A DNA stretch of 14,966 nucleotides. It comes from UBA2287 sp037442025. Its GTDB lineage: Bacteria; Bacteroidota; Bacteroidia; Bacteroidales; Tenuifilaceae. The position numbers and the translations under genes are program-made. The notes beneath the pieces are model-generated. The model was not told the DNA's origin and did not search any database. It saw only the letters and a list, made by a program, of their open reading frames with translations. Where the stretch lies: NCBI GenBank assembly GCA_037442025.1, contig JBBIRB010000058.1, forward strand, positions 1 to 14,966, written 5' to 3'. This document shows positions 1 through 6,073 of the stretch, in pieces (positions within the stretch are counted from its first letter, which is position 1; each line of letters opens with the position of its first letter).

Positions 1-925
1 CTGCTTTGAATACTGTACCTGGTTTAATAGAACCTGGTTTAGCAAGTACTTGTCCGCGTCTAATTTCTTTCTTATCAACGCCACGAAGCAGTAGACCAAC
101 GTTATCGCCAGCTTCTCCACGGTCAAGAATTTTACGGAACATTTCAACACCAGTACAAACGGTTTTGCGTTTCTCAGCTCCCAAACCAATAATTTCGAGT
201 TCGTCGCCTGTGTTCACAACACCTGTTTCAATTCTGCCAGTTGCAACAGTACCACGGCCAGTAATTGAGAATACGTCCTCAACTGGAAGTAGGAAAGGTT
301 TTTCGTTGTCGCGTGGGGGAATTGGAATGTAGGTGTCAACAGCATCCATTAGTTCCATAATTTTGGCAACCCACTCAGGCTCTCCGTTTAGTCCGCCAAG
401 AGCAGAACCACGGATAACAGGTGCGTTGTCGCCATCGAATTGGTAGAACGATAGAAGTTCGCGAACCTCCATTTCAACCAGTTCAAGCATTTCCTCGTCC
501 TGAACCATGTCGCATTTGTTAAGGAATACAACAAGTTTAGGTACGTTTACCTGACGAGCAAGTAGGATGTGCTCGCGGGTTTGAGGCATAGGACCATCGG
601 TTGCAGCAACAACGATGATAGCACCGTCCATTTGAGCAGCACCCGTAACCATGTTCTTAACGTAGTCGGCGTGACCTGGGCAGTCTACGTGTGCATAGTG
701 ACGATTTGCAGTTTGGTACTCAACGTGGGCAGTGTTGATAGTGATACCCCTTTCCTTTTCTTCGGGTGCATTGTCGATAGAGTCGAAGGAACGGTATTCG
801 GAGAGACCCTTCTCGGCTAGTACCTTGGTAATAGCTGCAGTGAGAGTGGTTTTACCATGGTCAACGTGACCAATGGTACCGATATTAACGTGAGGTTTCG
901 ACCTATCAAATTTTTCTTTTGCCAT
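1..925 (-). CDS. tuf: Elongation factor Tu (EF-Tu), partial; C-terminus lies beyond the left edge
   Basis: EF-Tu is the cytosolic GTPase that delivers aminoacyl-tRNA to the ribosomal A site. The reading frame begins at the ATG whose complement is 923-925 and starts MAKEKFDRSKPHVNIGTIGH. The GTPase motifs are all visible: P-loop GHVDHGKT at residues 19-26, switch I RGITIN at 59-64, DCPGHADY at 81-88 and NKCD at 136-139. Domain 2 follows and the frame is still open at the edge, in the region PGSIKPGTVFKA. About 308 codons are present of the usual 395 or so, so the gene is cut by the window and is not truncated in nature. It is the last visible member of an operon with four upstream tRNA genes, the nearest ending 50 bases away. 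The identification is certain from sequence identity. A GGAG lies only two bases from the start, too close for a normal Shine-Dalgarno. Confidence 0.98.
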   Translation of the reverse strand, partial: MAKEKFDRSKPHVNIGTIGHVDHGKTTLTAAITKVLAEKGLSEYRSFDSIDNAPEEKERGITINTAHVEYQTANRHYAHVDCPGHADYVKNMVTGAAQMDGAIIVVAATDGPMPQTREHILLARQVNVPKLVVFLNKCDMVQDEEMLELVEMEVRELLSFYQFDGDNAPVIRGSALGGLNGEPEWVAKIMELMDAVDTYIPIPPRDNEKPFLLPVEDVFSITGRGTVATGRIETGVVNTGDELEIIGLGAEKRKTVCTGVEMFRKILDRGEAGDNVGLLLRGVDKKEIRRGQVLAKPGSIKPGTVFKA

Positions 926-975
926 AACTCCAGTTGTTTAAATTATTATAAAATTTGATTGTCCAGAAAAATTAG

Positions 976-1047
<72 letters not shown>

Positions 1048-1057
1048 TTGTTAATTG

Positions 1058-1130
1058 AGCGGGAGACGAGACTCGAACCCGCGACCCTCAGCTTGGAAGG
1101 CTGATGCTCTACCGACTGAGCTACTCCCGC
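1058..1130 (-). tRNA. tRNA-Gly (anticodon UCC)
   Basis: The acceptor stem is GCGGGAG/CTCCCGC, the D arm GCTC...GAGC, and the anticodon stem TCAGC/GCTGA holds loop CTTCCAA, giving anticodon TCC. The T arm GCGGG-TTCGAGT-CTCGT contains one mismatch-tolerant pair. The gene is 73 bases long, has a U discriminator and no encoded CCA. It lies 10 bases upstream of tRNA-Thr(GGU), so it is almost certainly cut from a common precursor. It matches E. coli glyT in position. Confidence 0.96.
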
Positions 1131-1170
1131 TTTAAAAAAATGTTGACAAAAATTAGCATGTCGTGCTTTG

Positions 1171-1253
1171 TGGGGAGAGCAGGATTCGAACCTACGAAGG
1201 CGTGCGCCAGCAGATTTACAGTCTGCCCCAGTTGGCCACTTTGGTATCTCCCC
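1171..1253 (-). tRNA. tRNA-Tyr (anticodon GUA)
   Basis: This is a class II tRNA of 83 bases with a long variable arm (TGGCGCACGCCTTC region). The acceptor stem GGGGAGA/TCTCCCC carries an A discriminator, as tyrosine tRNAs do. The anticodon stem GCAGA/TCTGC encloses CTGTAAA, giving GTA. The T arm is GTAGG-TTCGAAT-CCTGC. It corresponds to tyrU of the E. coli tufB operon. Confidence 0.96.
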
Positions 1254-1283
1254 ATAACAAGCATTTCAATAAAAAAAGAACAG

Positions 1284-1357
1284 AGCCGATGGAGGGATTC
1301 GAACCCCCGACCAGCTGATTACAAATCAGCTGCTCTGGCCAACTGAGCTACATCGGC
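1284..1357 (-). tRNA. tRNA-Thr (anticodon UGU)
   Basis: This is the first gene of the tRNA-tuf transcript. The acceptor arms GCCGATG/CATCGGC pair perfectly. The anticodon stem GCTGA/TCAGC encloses TTTGTAA, giving TGT, and the T arm is CGGGG-GTTCGAAT-CCCTC-like. The gene is 74 bases long with a U discriminator and no encoded CCA. A phylum-type promoter lies about 55 bases upstream. It is equivalent to E. coli thrU. Confidence 0.96.
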
Positions 1358-1412
1358 GTATGTGCTAGAACTTCGATTGTTTGGGCTAAAAATGCCTTCT
1401 GAAATCGGATGG

Positions 1413-1444
1413 CAAATGTATACATATTTTATTTACTCACCAAA
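1413..1444 (-). promoter_or_regulatory. Bacteroidota-type promoter of the tRNA-tuf operon
   Basis: On the minus strand, TTTG (complement of 1441-1444) is followed after exactly 20 bases by TACATTTG (complement of 1413-1420). This matches the -33 TTTG and -7 TAnnTTTG elements recognised by the primary sigma factor of Bacteroidetes. Transcription would start near 1405, giving a leader of roughly 45-50 bases before the first tRNA. Confidence 0.8.
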
Positions 1445-1463
1445 AAAAAATACTTTTTTTTCG

Positions 1464-1527
1464 AAAAAATAATCCCCCTCTACCTTACGCCATTTTTTTC
1501 ATAAAACATTAGGCTTGTAGAGGGGGA
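1464..1527 (-). terminator. Hairpin terminator downstream of hpf (long loop)
   Basis: Ten-base arms CCCCCTCTAC (1474-1483) and GTAGAGGGGG (1517-1526) are perfectly complementary. In the minus-strand transcript the hairpin follows the hpf stop codon by about 20 bases and is followed by ATTATTTTTT and more U-rich sequence. The 33-base loop is unusually long for an intrinsic terminator, but the GC-rich stem and U tract support that role. The downstream U-rich stretch also supplies the -33 element of the tRNA-tuf promoter. Confidence 0.7.
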
Positions 1528-1546
1528 AGACTATAGTAAGGGCCAC

Positions 1547-1846
1547 CTATGCGCCTCTCATTTTCTCTTTTTGTTTATTAATCTGTCGCTTTAGCACTTC
1601 TACGCACTCATCTAGGGCTTCCTCGAAGCGCTTCGACTTGCGCTCAACAAACAAATCGTTACCCGGAATTAACAACTTTACTTCAACCACCTTATTGTCT
1701 GATTCGGAGGTGTTGAGTAGCTTCAAAAACACTTCTGCACCAATAATCCCATCAAAAAACTTGTTCACTTTGCTCAATTTCGAATTGATGTAATCAATTA
1801 GCTTCTGATCAGCATCGAATTTAATTGACTGAATTTTTACGTTCAT
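1547..1846 (-). CDS. hpf: Ribosome hibernation promoting factor, short HPF/YfiA (RaiA) family
   Basis: The 99-residue product (MNVKIQSIKFDADQKLIDYI...) has the beta-alpha-beta-beta-beta-alpha pattern of the S30AE/HPF family: an N-terminal strand, an amphipathic helix (DQKLIDYINSKLSKVNKF), strands around VFLKLL and VEVKLLIP, and a C-terminal helix ending in basic residues. Family members bind the 30S decoding region, block mRNA and tRNA, and silence ribosomes in stationary phase. At about 99 residues this is the short form, without the C-terminal dimerisation domain of long HPF. The start at 1846 is chosen because a strong AAGGAGG sits eight bases before it and the conserved fold begins there; the frame stays open 23 codons further upstream into the recombinase end. 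It follows xer by 43 bases and is probably co-transcribed with it. Confidence 0.92.
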   Translation of the reverse strand: MNVKIQSIKFDADQKLIDYINSKLSKVNKFFDGIIGAEVFLKLLNTSESDNKVVEVKLLIPGNDLFVERKSKRFEEALDECVEVLKRQINKQKEKMRGA

Positions 1847-1854
1847 AATAGTAT

Positions 1855-1861
1855 CCTCCTT
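1855..1861 (-). promoter_or_regulatory. Strong Shine-Dalgarno sequence of hpf
   Basis: The complement of 1855-1861 reads AAGGAGG, a seven-base match to the anti-Shine-Dalgarno, placed eight bases before the hpf ATG. It fixes the start codon. It is unusual here: none of the other complete protein genes in the window has a comparable element, as expected for a phylum that rarely uses Shine-Dalgarno pairing. Confidence 0.85.
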
Positions 1862-1889
1862 GTTTGTTGGATTAGTTAATATATAGATA

Positions 1890-2771
1890 TTATGCCCTAG
1901 GATGCGCCTGGGCATAGGTTTTTTTAAGTTTTTCGAAACTTGTATGGGTATAAATTTGAGTGGCCGACAAATTAGCGTGGCCCAGTAGTTCCTTAATTGC
2001 GTTTATATCAGCTCCCTTGTTTAACAGTTGGGTTGCAAAGGTATGTCGTAAAACGTGAGGACTCTTTTTATCGATTGTACTAACCATGGCTACATACCTT
2101 TTAACTATACGATATAACAACTGTGGGTAAGTTTGGTTGCCACTATTGCTTACAATTAAATAGGGTGAGTGGTTTAATTCGGGAAACATTGAACGTTGGT
2201 TTAAATAATCTTCAATCATCGCTTTTAGTTCAGCATGAATTGGTACTAAGCGTTCCTTTGAGCCCTTCCCCAATACCTTGAGTACTGAATTGCCAGTATC
2301 GATGTTGGCAATGGTTAAGTTAACAAGTTCTGATACCCGAATTCCTGTAAAATAAAAAACGGCAACAACTAACAAGTCGCGGAGGCCCCAGAAATCGTCG
2401 GAAAAGTAGTTACCATCGAGGAGCAAGTCGGTTTCTGTTGGCTTTAGAAACTCCGGAAGCCTTTTTGATGTTTGTGGTGCCACCACTCTATTCAACGGAT
2501 TCTTATCGATTATACCCTTAACACAAAGATACCAATAAAACTTTCGGAGAGATGATAGTTTACGATTTACAGTTCGTGGGGTGCAATTGGTTTCGAGCAA
2601 ATGCGATAACCATGCCCGAATGGTACGTGGGGGTATTTGTAAATCATTGGTGCTGTCGGGGTTCACCTGACAGTATGAAAAAAACTGCTTCAAATCGTCG
2701 CCATAGGAGCGAACGGTTTGAGCAGAATAATTTTTTTCTATTGATAGATATTTAAGGAAGTTGGTAAGCAT
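1890..2771 (-). CDS. xer: Tyrosine recombinase of the XerC/XerD family
   Basis: Xer recombinases resolve chromosome dimers at dif and act in the cytosol on DNA. This 293-residue protein has the N-terminal SAM-like DNA-binding domain (residues 1-95, starting MLTNFLKYLSIEKNYSAQTV) and the C-terminal catalytic domain. All catalytic residues are present with XerD spacing: R145 in TGIRVSEL, K169 in GKGSKER, H239 and R242 in HVLRHTFA, H265 in LLGHANLS, and nucleophile Y274 in QIYTH. The length fits chromosomal XerC/XerD (about 298) and not longer phage integrases. The start at 2771 aligns with the family; an upstream in-frame ATG would add 14 residues lying within the promoter region. It sits between rpsU and hpf, a neighbourhood I recall from many Bacteroidetes. 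XerC and XerD cannot be told apart by eye. Confidence 0.92.
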   Translation of the reverse strand: MLTNFLKYLSIEKNYSAQTVRSYGDDLKQFFSYCQVNPDSTNDLQIPPRTIRAWLSHLLETNCTPRTVNRKLSSLRKFYWYLCVKGIIDKNPLNRVVAPQTSKRLPEFLKPTETDLLLDGNYFSDDFWGLRDLLVVAVFYFTGIRVSELVNLTIANIDTGNSVLKVLGKGSKERLVPIHAELKAMIEDYLNQRSMFPELNHSPYLIVSNSGNQTYPQLLYRIVKRYVAMVSTIDKKSPHVLRHTFATQLLNKGADINAIKELLGHANLSATQIYTHTSFEKLKKTYAQAHPRA

Positions 2772-2783
2772 ATTCTTTGGATG

Positions 2784-2814
2784 CAAAATAACAATTTTTG
2801 GGAAAAATCCCAAA
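2784..2814 (-). promoter_or_regulatory. Possible promoter of xer-hpf
   Basis: On the minus strand TTTG (complement of 2811-2814) is followed after 19 bases by TTATTTTG (complement of 2784-2791), one base off TAnnTTTG. It lies directly after the rpsU terminator hairpin, so xer and hpf could be transcribed independently. The interval contains a second small hairpin (GGG, AAAAAT, CCC) between the two elements. Confidence 0.45.
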
Positions 2815-2838
2815 AAAAATCAGGCATTTTTGCCTGAT
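2812..2838 (-). terminator. Intrinsic terminator of rpsU
   Basis: ATCAGGCA (2819-2826) and TGCCTGAT (2831-2838) pair perfectly around a four-base loop. In the minus-strand transcript the hairpin starts about 15 bases after the rpsU stop codon and runs straight into a tract of U residues (complement of 2812-2818). This is a textbook rho-independent terminator. Confidence 0.88.
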
Positions 2839-2853
2839 GCATCCCGAAGAATG

Positions 2854-3045
2854 TTACTCTTCCTTTTGCTGTAGGTTCTGAATGTAAATAGCCTTCTTAA
2901 CTTCTTCGCGTCTTTTAACCGAAGGTTTAACAAAGGCCTGACGAGAACGGAGTTCCCTCATGGTGCCAGTTTTTTCAAATTTGCGCTTGAATTTTTTTAG
3001 CGCTCTTTCAATGTTCTCGCCTTCTTTTAATGGTACTATGATCAT
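2854..3045 (-). CDS. rpsU: 30S ribosomal protein bS21
   Basis: The 63-residue basic protein begins MIIVPLKEGENIERALKKFK and contains the family hallmarks: the N-terminal strand, the helix with ALKKFKRKFEKTG, and the RELRSRQAFVKPSVKRREE segment of Bacteroidetes S21. bS21 sits on the 30S platform next to the 3' end of 16S rRNA. In this phylum it helps to sequester the anti-Shine-Dalgarno sequence together with bS18 and bS6. The start at 3045 is chosen because the conserved protein begins there; the open frame upstream crosses the promoter. No Shine-Dalgarno is present before the ATG. A strong promoter precedes it and a hairpin terminator follows, so it may be a single-gene unit with read-through to xer and hpf. 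Confidence 0.96.
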   Translation of the reverse strand: MIIVPLKEGENIERALKKFKRKFEKTGTMRELRSRQAFVKPSVKRREEVKKAIYIQNLQQKEE

Positions 3046-3068
3046 GTTCAGAATTTTTAAATGAGCTG

Positions 3069-3100
3069 CAAAATTATACTTATTCCTTTCTATTTCCAAA
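3069..3100 (-). promoter_or_regulatory. Bacteroidota-type promoter of rpsU
   Basis: On the minus strand TTTG (complement of 3097-3100) is followed after 20 bases by TAATTTTG (complement of 3069-3076), a full match to the -33/-7 consensus with ideal spacing. Transcription would begin about 15-20 bases before the rpsU start codon, giving a very short leader. Confidence 0.8.
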
Positions 3101-3129
3101 ATATTGCCATTTTTTTTTACTAGGTGGGC

Positions 3130-3175
3130 TTAAACTAAAGTCAAAATACCTTTGTTAACTGGCTTTTTAGTTTAA
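3130..3175 (-). repeat. Inverted repeat overlapping the end of the Omp85-like gene
   Basis: TTAAACTAAA (3130-3139) and TTTAGTTTAA (3166-3175) are perfectly complementary around a 26-base loop; the right arm contains the stop codon of the outer-membrane protein gene. It may act as a weak AT-rich terminator for that gene, but it has no adjacent U tract. Confidence 0.35.
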
Positions 3176-4848
3176 AATGCAATGGCATAGCCAATATGCA
3201 CTTTGGCATTGTTGAATTCGAAATTTTCGCCAAAACCTTTACCAAGTGCATACGACAAATTTATTATCCCCTCGCCCAAATTTAGAATGACACCAACCCC
3301 TAACCCAATAGGCTTTTCGTTGAAAAAACGATTGGGAGTATAAGTAGAAACCCAGCCATAGTCGACAAACCCGTAAATTGAGGCCAATTGCTTAACCAGT
3401 AAATGCATTTCAATAGTTCCAATTGAGAATTGTTTTGTTAAAATGCTTTCCTGATTAAAACCTCGTAAGGTCTCGCTTCCTCCAATGCGAAACAGCTCGT
3501 TGTTCGAAAAATTTGTTGGAGCATCTGATTCAACCCATTTTGCAATACCCTCAGTTGTGTTGGCAATTTTTATTAGAACTAAGTCGGAGTATACTGGTTG
3601 AACTAATGAAATTTCTCCTCGATATTGAAGCATATTGCTTATCACGGTTGCTTTTTGTGTACCAATACCAACATTAGCATCAACAAAAAAACCTGTTTGT
3701 GGAAACATGGTTAGGGAGTGCAGATAATTCTTTACAGAAACCTGGTATAGAACCGACTTGTAGTTATTAATGTTAGAAAGATTCTGATTGCTCGTTTGGT
3801 TCGAAATTTTTAAATTAACGCCTAAACCTATCAGCCAATTACTACTATGAAATTTCAAGGCAAACCGGGGATTAAATGTGATGAAAGAAGTATCCTGCTT
3901 AAACATTTTAAGTTCTGTATCGATGGCAAAACTACTTCCGCCAATGTAAGGCCAAACCCCTGAAACATAAAGCCGCTGCAAACCCTCGCCTGGCGCGTTC
4001 CATCGCAAACTGAACTCCTCTCCATGCGAAAAAGCGTTGCGAAGCAATAGATTAACATCGCCAGTTAACTGAACATCGGTCCACGAATCGCCCTTTGAAT
4101 TCATCCCTATCAAACCGGAGAAACGGCTTGCCTTTGCATTTGTTAGGTAAACATAAATATTGGCCTTATTGGGAAAAAACTCTAGTTCGGGGTTACGGAT
4201 TGGTAACACGAATGGTAATCCTATAAGACGTTTATTTATTGATTGAAAATAGGTGTATGAAAATGGTGCTTGGCTCGAAAAATTGAGATAACGACTCATG
4301 AAACGCTGGCTTATTTTTACGTTACCCTTAATATAAATACTATCCCATTTTACTTTGGGCCCCAAATCTACGATTGGAACAATATGTATAATAGCTGAAT
4401 CGATACGATTTGCCTCAGTAAATACTTTGGCAAATGGGAAACCAGTATTCTCAAACTCTGACGTAAGATGCTTTGAAATAGTTTCCAACTGCATGGGCAA
4501 AACGGGCTTTCCATTAAACTGGTTAAACCGTCTGAAAATTTTGCTTTGATAATTTAGTGTATCTGAAATTTGCCAATTGTATTTAGGCCCTTGTGTGGCA
4601 AATACAGATAATGAGTTTTTACCAAAAACAATCGAGTCGACCCGAGCAGCAATATAGCCCTTTGCATGAAGTTGCCTTATGCAACTTTCAAGGGAACTTG
4701 TAACAGAAATTGAATCGATTGCAGTTAATGGGCATTTTAATTTTTTCTGATTGTCGGAAAATGATACCAAGGCCCATTTTGCCTGGGAAAACGAACTAAT
4801 ATTGGCTACAGTAAGTAGCAAAACGATAATAAACCTAATGGAAGCCAT
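3172..4848 (-). CDS. Omp85/BamA-TamA family outer-membrane protein with POTRA-like N-terminus
   Basis: The 558-residue protein has a signal peptide (residues 1-23: MASIRFIIVLLLTVANISSF then SQA), a soluble region to about residue 225 with two or three POTRA-like alpha/beta units, and a beta-barrel to the C-terminus. The barrel carries RIGGSETLRGFNQ at 454-466. Its RGF is the signature of the Omp85 L6 loop, and the barrel ends in aromatic residue F558, as expected for an outer-membrane barrel. At 558 residues it is well below BamA (about 800) and closer to TamA or two-partner transporters. Members insert or translocate proteins or lipids; which one this does cannot be said. The start at 4848 was chosen over an ATG eight codons upstream because it gives a compact signal peptide. 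It lies 75 bases downstream of the nitroreductase gene. Confidence 0.8.
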   Translation of the reverse strand: MASIRFIIVLLLTVANISSFSQAKWALVSFSDNQKKLKCPLTAIDSISVTSSLESCIRQLHAKGYIAARVDSIVFGKNSLSVFATQGPKYNWQISDTLNYQSKIFRRFNQFNGKPVLPMQLETISKHLTSEFENTGFPFAKVFTEANRIDSAIIHIVPIVDLGPKVKWDSIYIKGNVKISQRFMSRYLNFSSQAPFSYTYFQSINKRLIGLPFVLPIRNPELEFFPNKANIYVYLTNAKASRFSGLIGMNSKGDSWTDVQLTGDVNLLLRNAFSHGEEFSLRWNAPGEGLQRLYVSGVWPYIGGSSFAIDTELKMFKQDTSFITFNPRFALKFHSSNWLIGLGVNLKISNQTSNQNLSNINNYKSVLYQVSVKNYLHSLTMFPQTGFFVDANVGIGTQKATVISNMLQYRGEISLVQPVYSDLVLIKIANTTEGIAKWVESDAPTNFSNNELFRIGGSETLRGFNQESILTKQFSIGTIEMHLLVKQLASIYGFVDYGWVSTYTPNRFFNEKPIGLGVGVILNLGEGIINLSYALGKGFGENFEFNNAKVHIGYAIAF

Positions 4849-4923
4849 TGGTTCTTCTGAATTGGCAGACAATCAACCTGCTAAATAATAAAAAAGCTGT
4901 AAAGCAGGCCAATGAATTAGGTA

Positions 4924-5673
4924 CTACATTTCGTTGTTCATGAAACCCTGATCGTGCAGAACCTTTAACAGCACTTTCGAAAACGCTACATTATCCTTTT
5001 TGGTATACCTGTTATCGGTAAAAATTTGTGCAAGTGTTTCCTTTTTGTTCTCAGCCAGAAGTTTTTCGGTTAATGGGCTAGCCTCTTTAGCCGCATAGGT
5101 TTGATCGATATCGCCTTCAGAGTAGTCCTGATATATTTCGTGATGAATAACTGCAGCAGTTGGAAGACGGTCGGTTAATCCGGGGTTCTCGTCGGGGTAA
5201 CCCAAAACAACTGTAGTAACAGGCACAACACCTTTAGGAAGTTTCAAAATATCAATTATTTTATCGGCTGTGTAAGTTGTAGTTCCTAAATAACAAATAC
5301 CTAAACCCTTGTCTTCTGCAGCAATGCAAACATTTTGTGCAACAAGTAACGCATCGATAGCAGCCGTAAAGAAGGAGAGAAAATTATCGTATCCGGGTTG
5401 AGCTTTTCGCAGCATGCACCATTTGTTAAACCGATTAAAATCGGCGCAGAAAGTGAGAATAACCGGTGCCTGAGTTACCATTGGCTGATTGAAATGGCAG
5501 GGAGCCAACTGTTCCTTAATTTTTGCATCGGTTGTAACTATAATACTATATACCTGCATATTACCAGTTGTAGACGCACGTGTTCCGGCAACAAGAATGT
5601 CGCTAAGAATCGATTCGTCGATGGGAGTGCTTTTGTACTTACGTATAGAGCGATGGTTAAAAATTGTATTCAT
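4924..5673 (-). CDS. NfsA/FRP-like FMN-dependent nitroreductase family protein
   Basis: The 249-residue protein shows the nitroreductase fold: HRSIRKY at residues 7-13 (FMN phosphate binding), ASTTGNMQ at 33-40, the helix DALLVAQNVCIAAE at 107-120, GLGICYLG at 123-130, and VVLGYPDENP near 155-164 followed by RLP. The length and the last motifs fit the NfsA/flavin-reductase-P branch. Such enzymes are cytosolic FMN dimers that use NAD(P)H to reduce nitroaromatics, quinones or flavins; the natural substrate is usually unknown. The residues after about 195 form a helical C-terminal extension (SPLTEKLLAENKKETLAQIF). The start at 5673 directly precedes the FMN motif. No Shine-Dalgarno or clear promoter is visible. 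The outer-membrane protein gene follows in the same direction, perhaps co-transcribed. Confidence 0.85.
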   Translation of the reverse strand: MNTIFNHRSIRKYKSTPIDESILSDILVAGTRASTTGNMQVYSIIVTTDAKIKEQLAPCHFNQPMVTQAPVILTFCADFNRFNKWCMLRKAQPGYDNFLSFFTAAIDALLVAQNVCIAAEDKGLGICYLGTTTYTADKIIDILKLPKGVVPVTTVVLGYPDENPGLTDRLPTAAVIHHEIYQDYSEGDIDQTYAAKEASPLTEKLLAENKKETLAQIFTDNRYTKKDNVAFSKVLLKVLHDQGFMNNEM

Positions 5674-6073
5674 ATTAAAACAATAATGTAAAGTAAATCG
5701 AAGAGGTTAGGTAATAATTAAATACGGATTACAAAGGAAACCCTTTTATCACTATTTAATTTAGGAATTGGTTGTGTTTTAAAACACCAACAAGAATAAA
5801 CACTTGTTTTTCAATGAAATATTAAAGTTTTCTATTCGTTTTTTCGGGCTTTAATGCGCCCCCAAAATGCTTGCAAAACAATGTAGCGATTTTACCATTT
5901 CGAGCATAATTGTAGCTAAACTATTAATTATTGTATTGAAGAGGACTAAACCGAAAACCTCTCGGCGGGAGTACTTATACCAAAAATTACTACGTAGAGG
6001 TTATGTCTGAGTTTTCTTTCGAGCAGGTTCATTTGCGGCTTTAAAAGAATAAATAGAGATCGACAGCGAAATA
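5674..6073. other. 400-base stretch without a recognisable gene
   Basis: No convincing reading frame or RNA gene is seen on either strand. It contains a 14-base perfect palindrome GTGTTTTAAAACAC (5774-5787) and a seven-base inverted repeat AACCTCT/AGAGGTT (5956-5962 with 5996-6002, 33-base loop). The right part is the 3' flank of the glycosyltransferase gene and the left part the 5' flank of the nitroreductase gene. No full TAnnTTTG element in the expected orientation was found. Confidence 0.6.
5774..5787. repeat. Perfect 14-base palindrome
   Basis: GTGTTTTAAAACAC reads identically on both strands, with further partial symmetry outside it if one base is bulged. It lies about 100 bases upstream of the nitroreductase start, where an operator could sit. 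It has no adjacent U tract, so a terminator is less likely. The function is not established. Confidence 0.45.

Noticed and set aside
6..820. Open plus-strand frames opposite tuf
   Set aside because: They are the complement of a highly conserved EF-Tu coding sequence and have no recognisable protein features.
2772..2813. Upstream start giving a 307-residue recombinase
   Set aside because: The extra 14 residues are encoded by the promoter and hairpin region and do not fit the N-terminus of the Xer family.
3046..3099. Upstream start giving an 81-residue bS21
   Set aside because: The extension overlaps the consensus -7 element at 3069-3076, so it would lie largely upstream of the transcript start.
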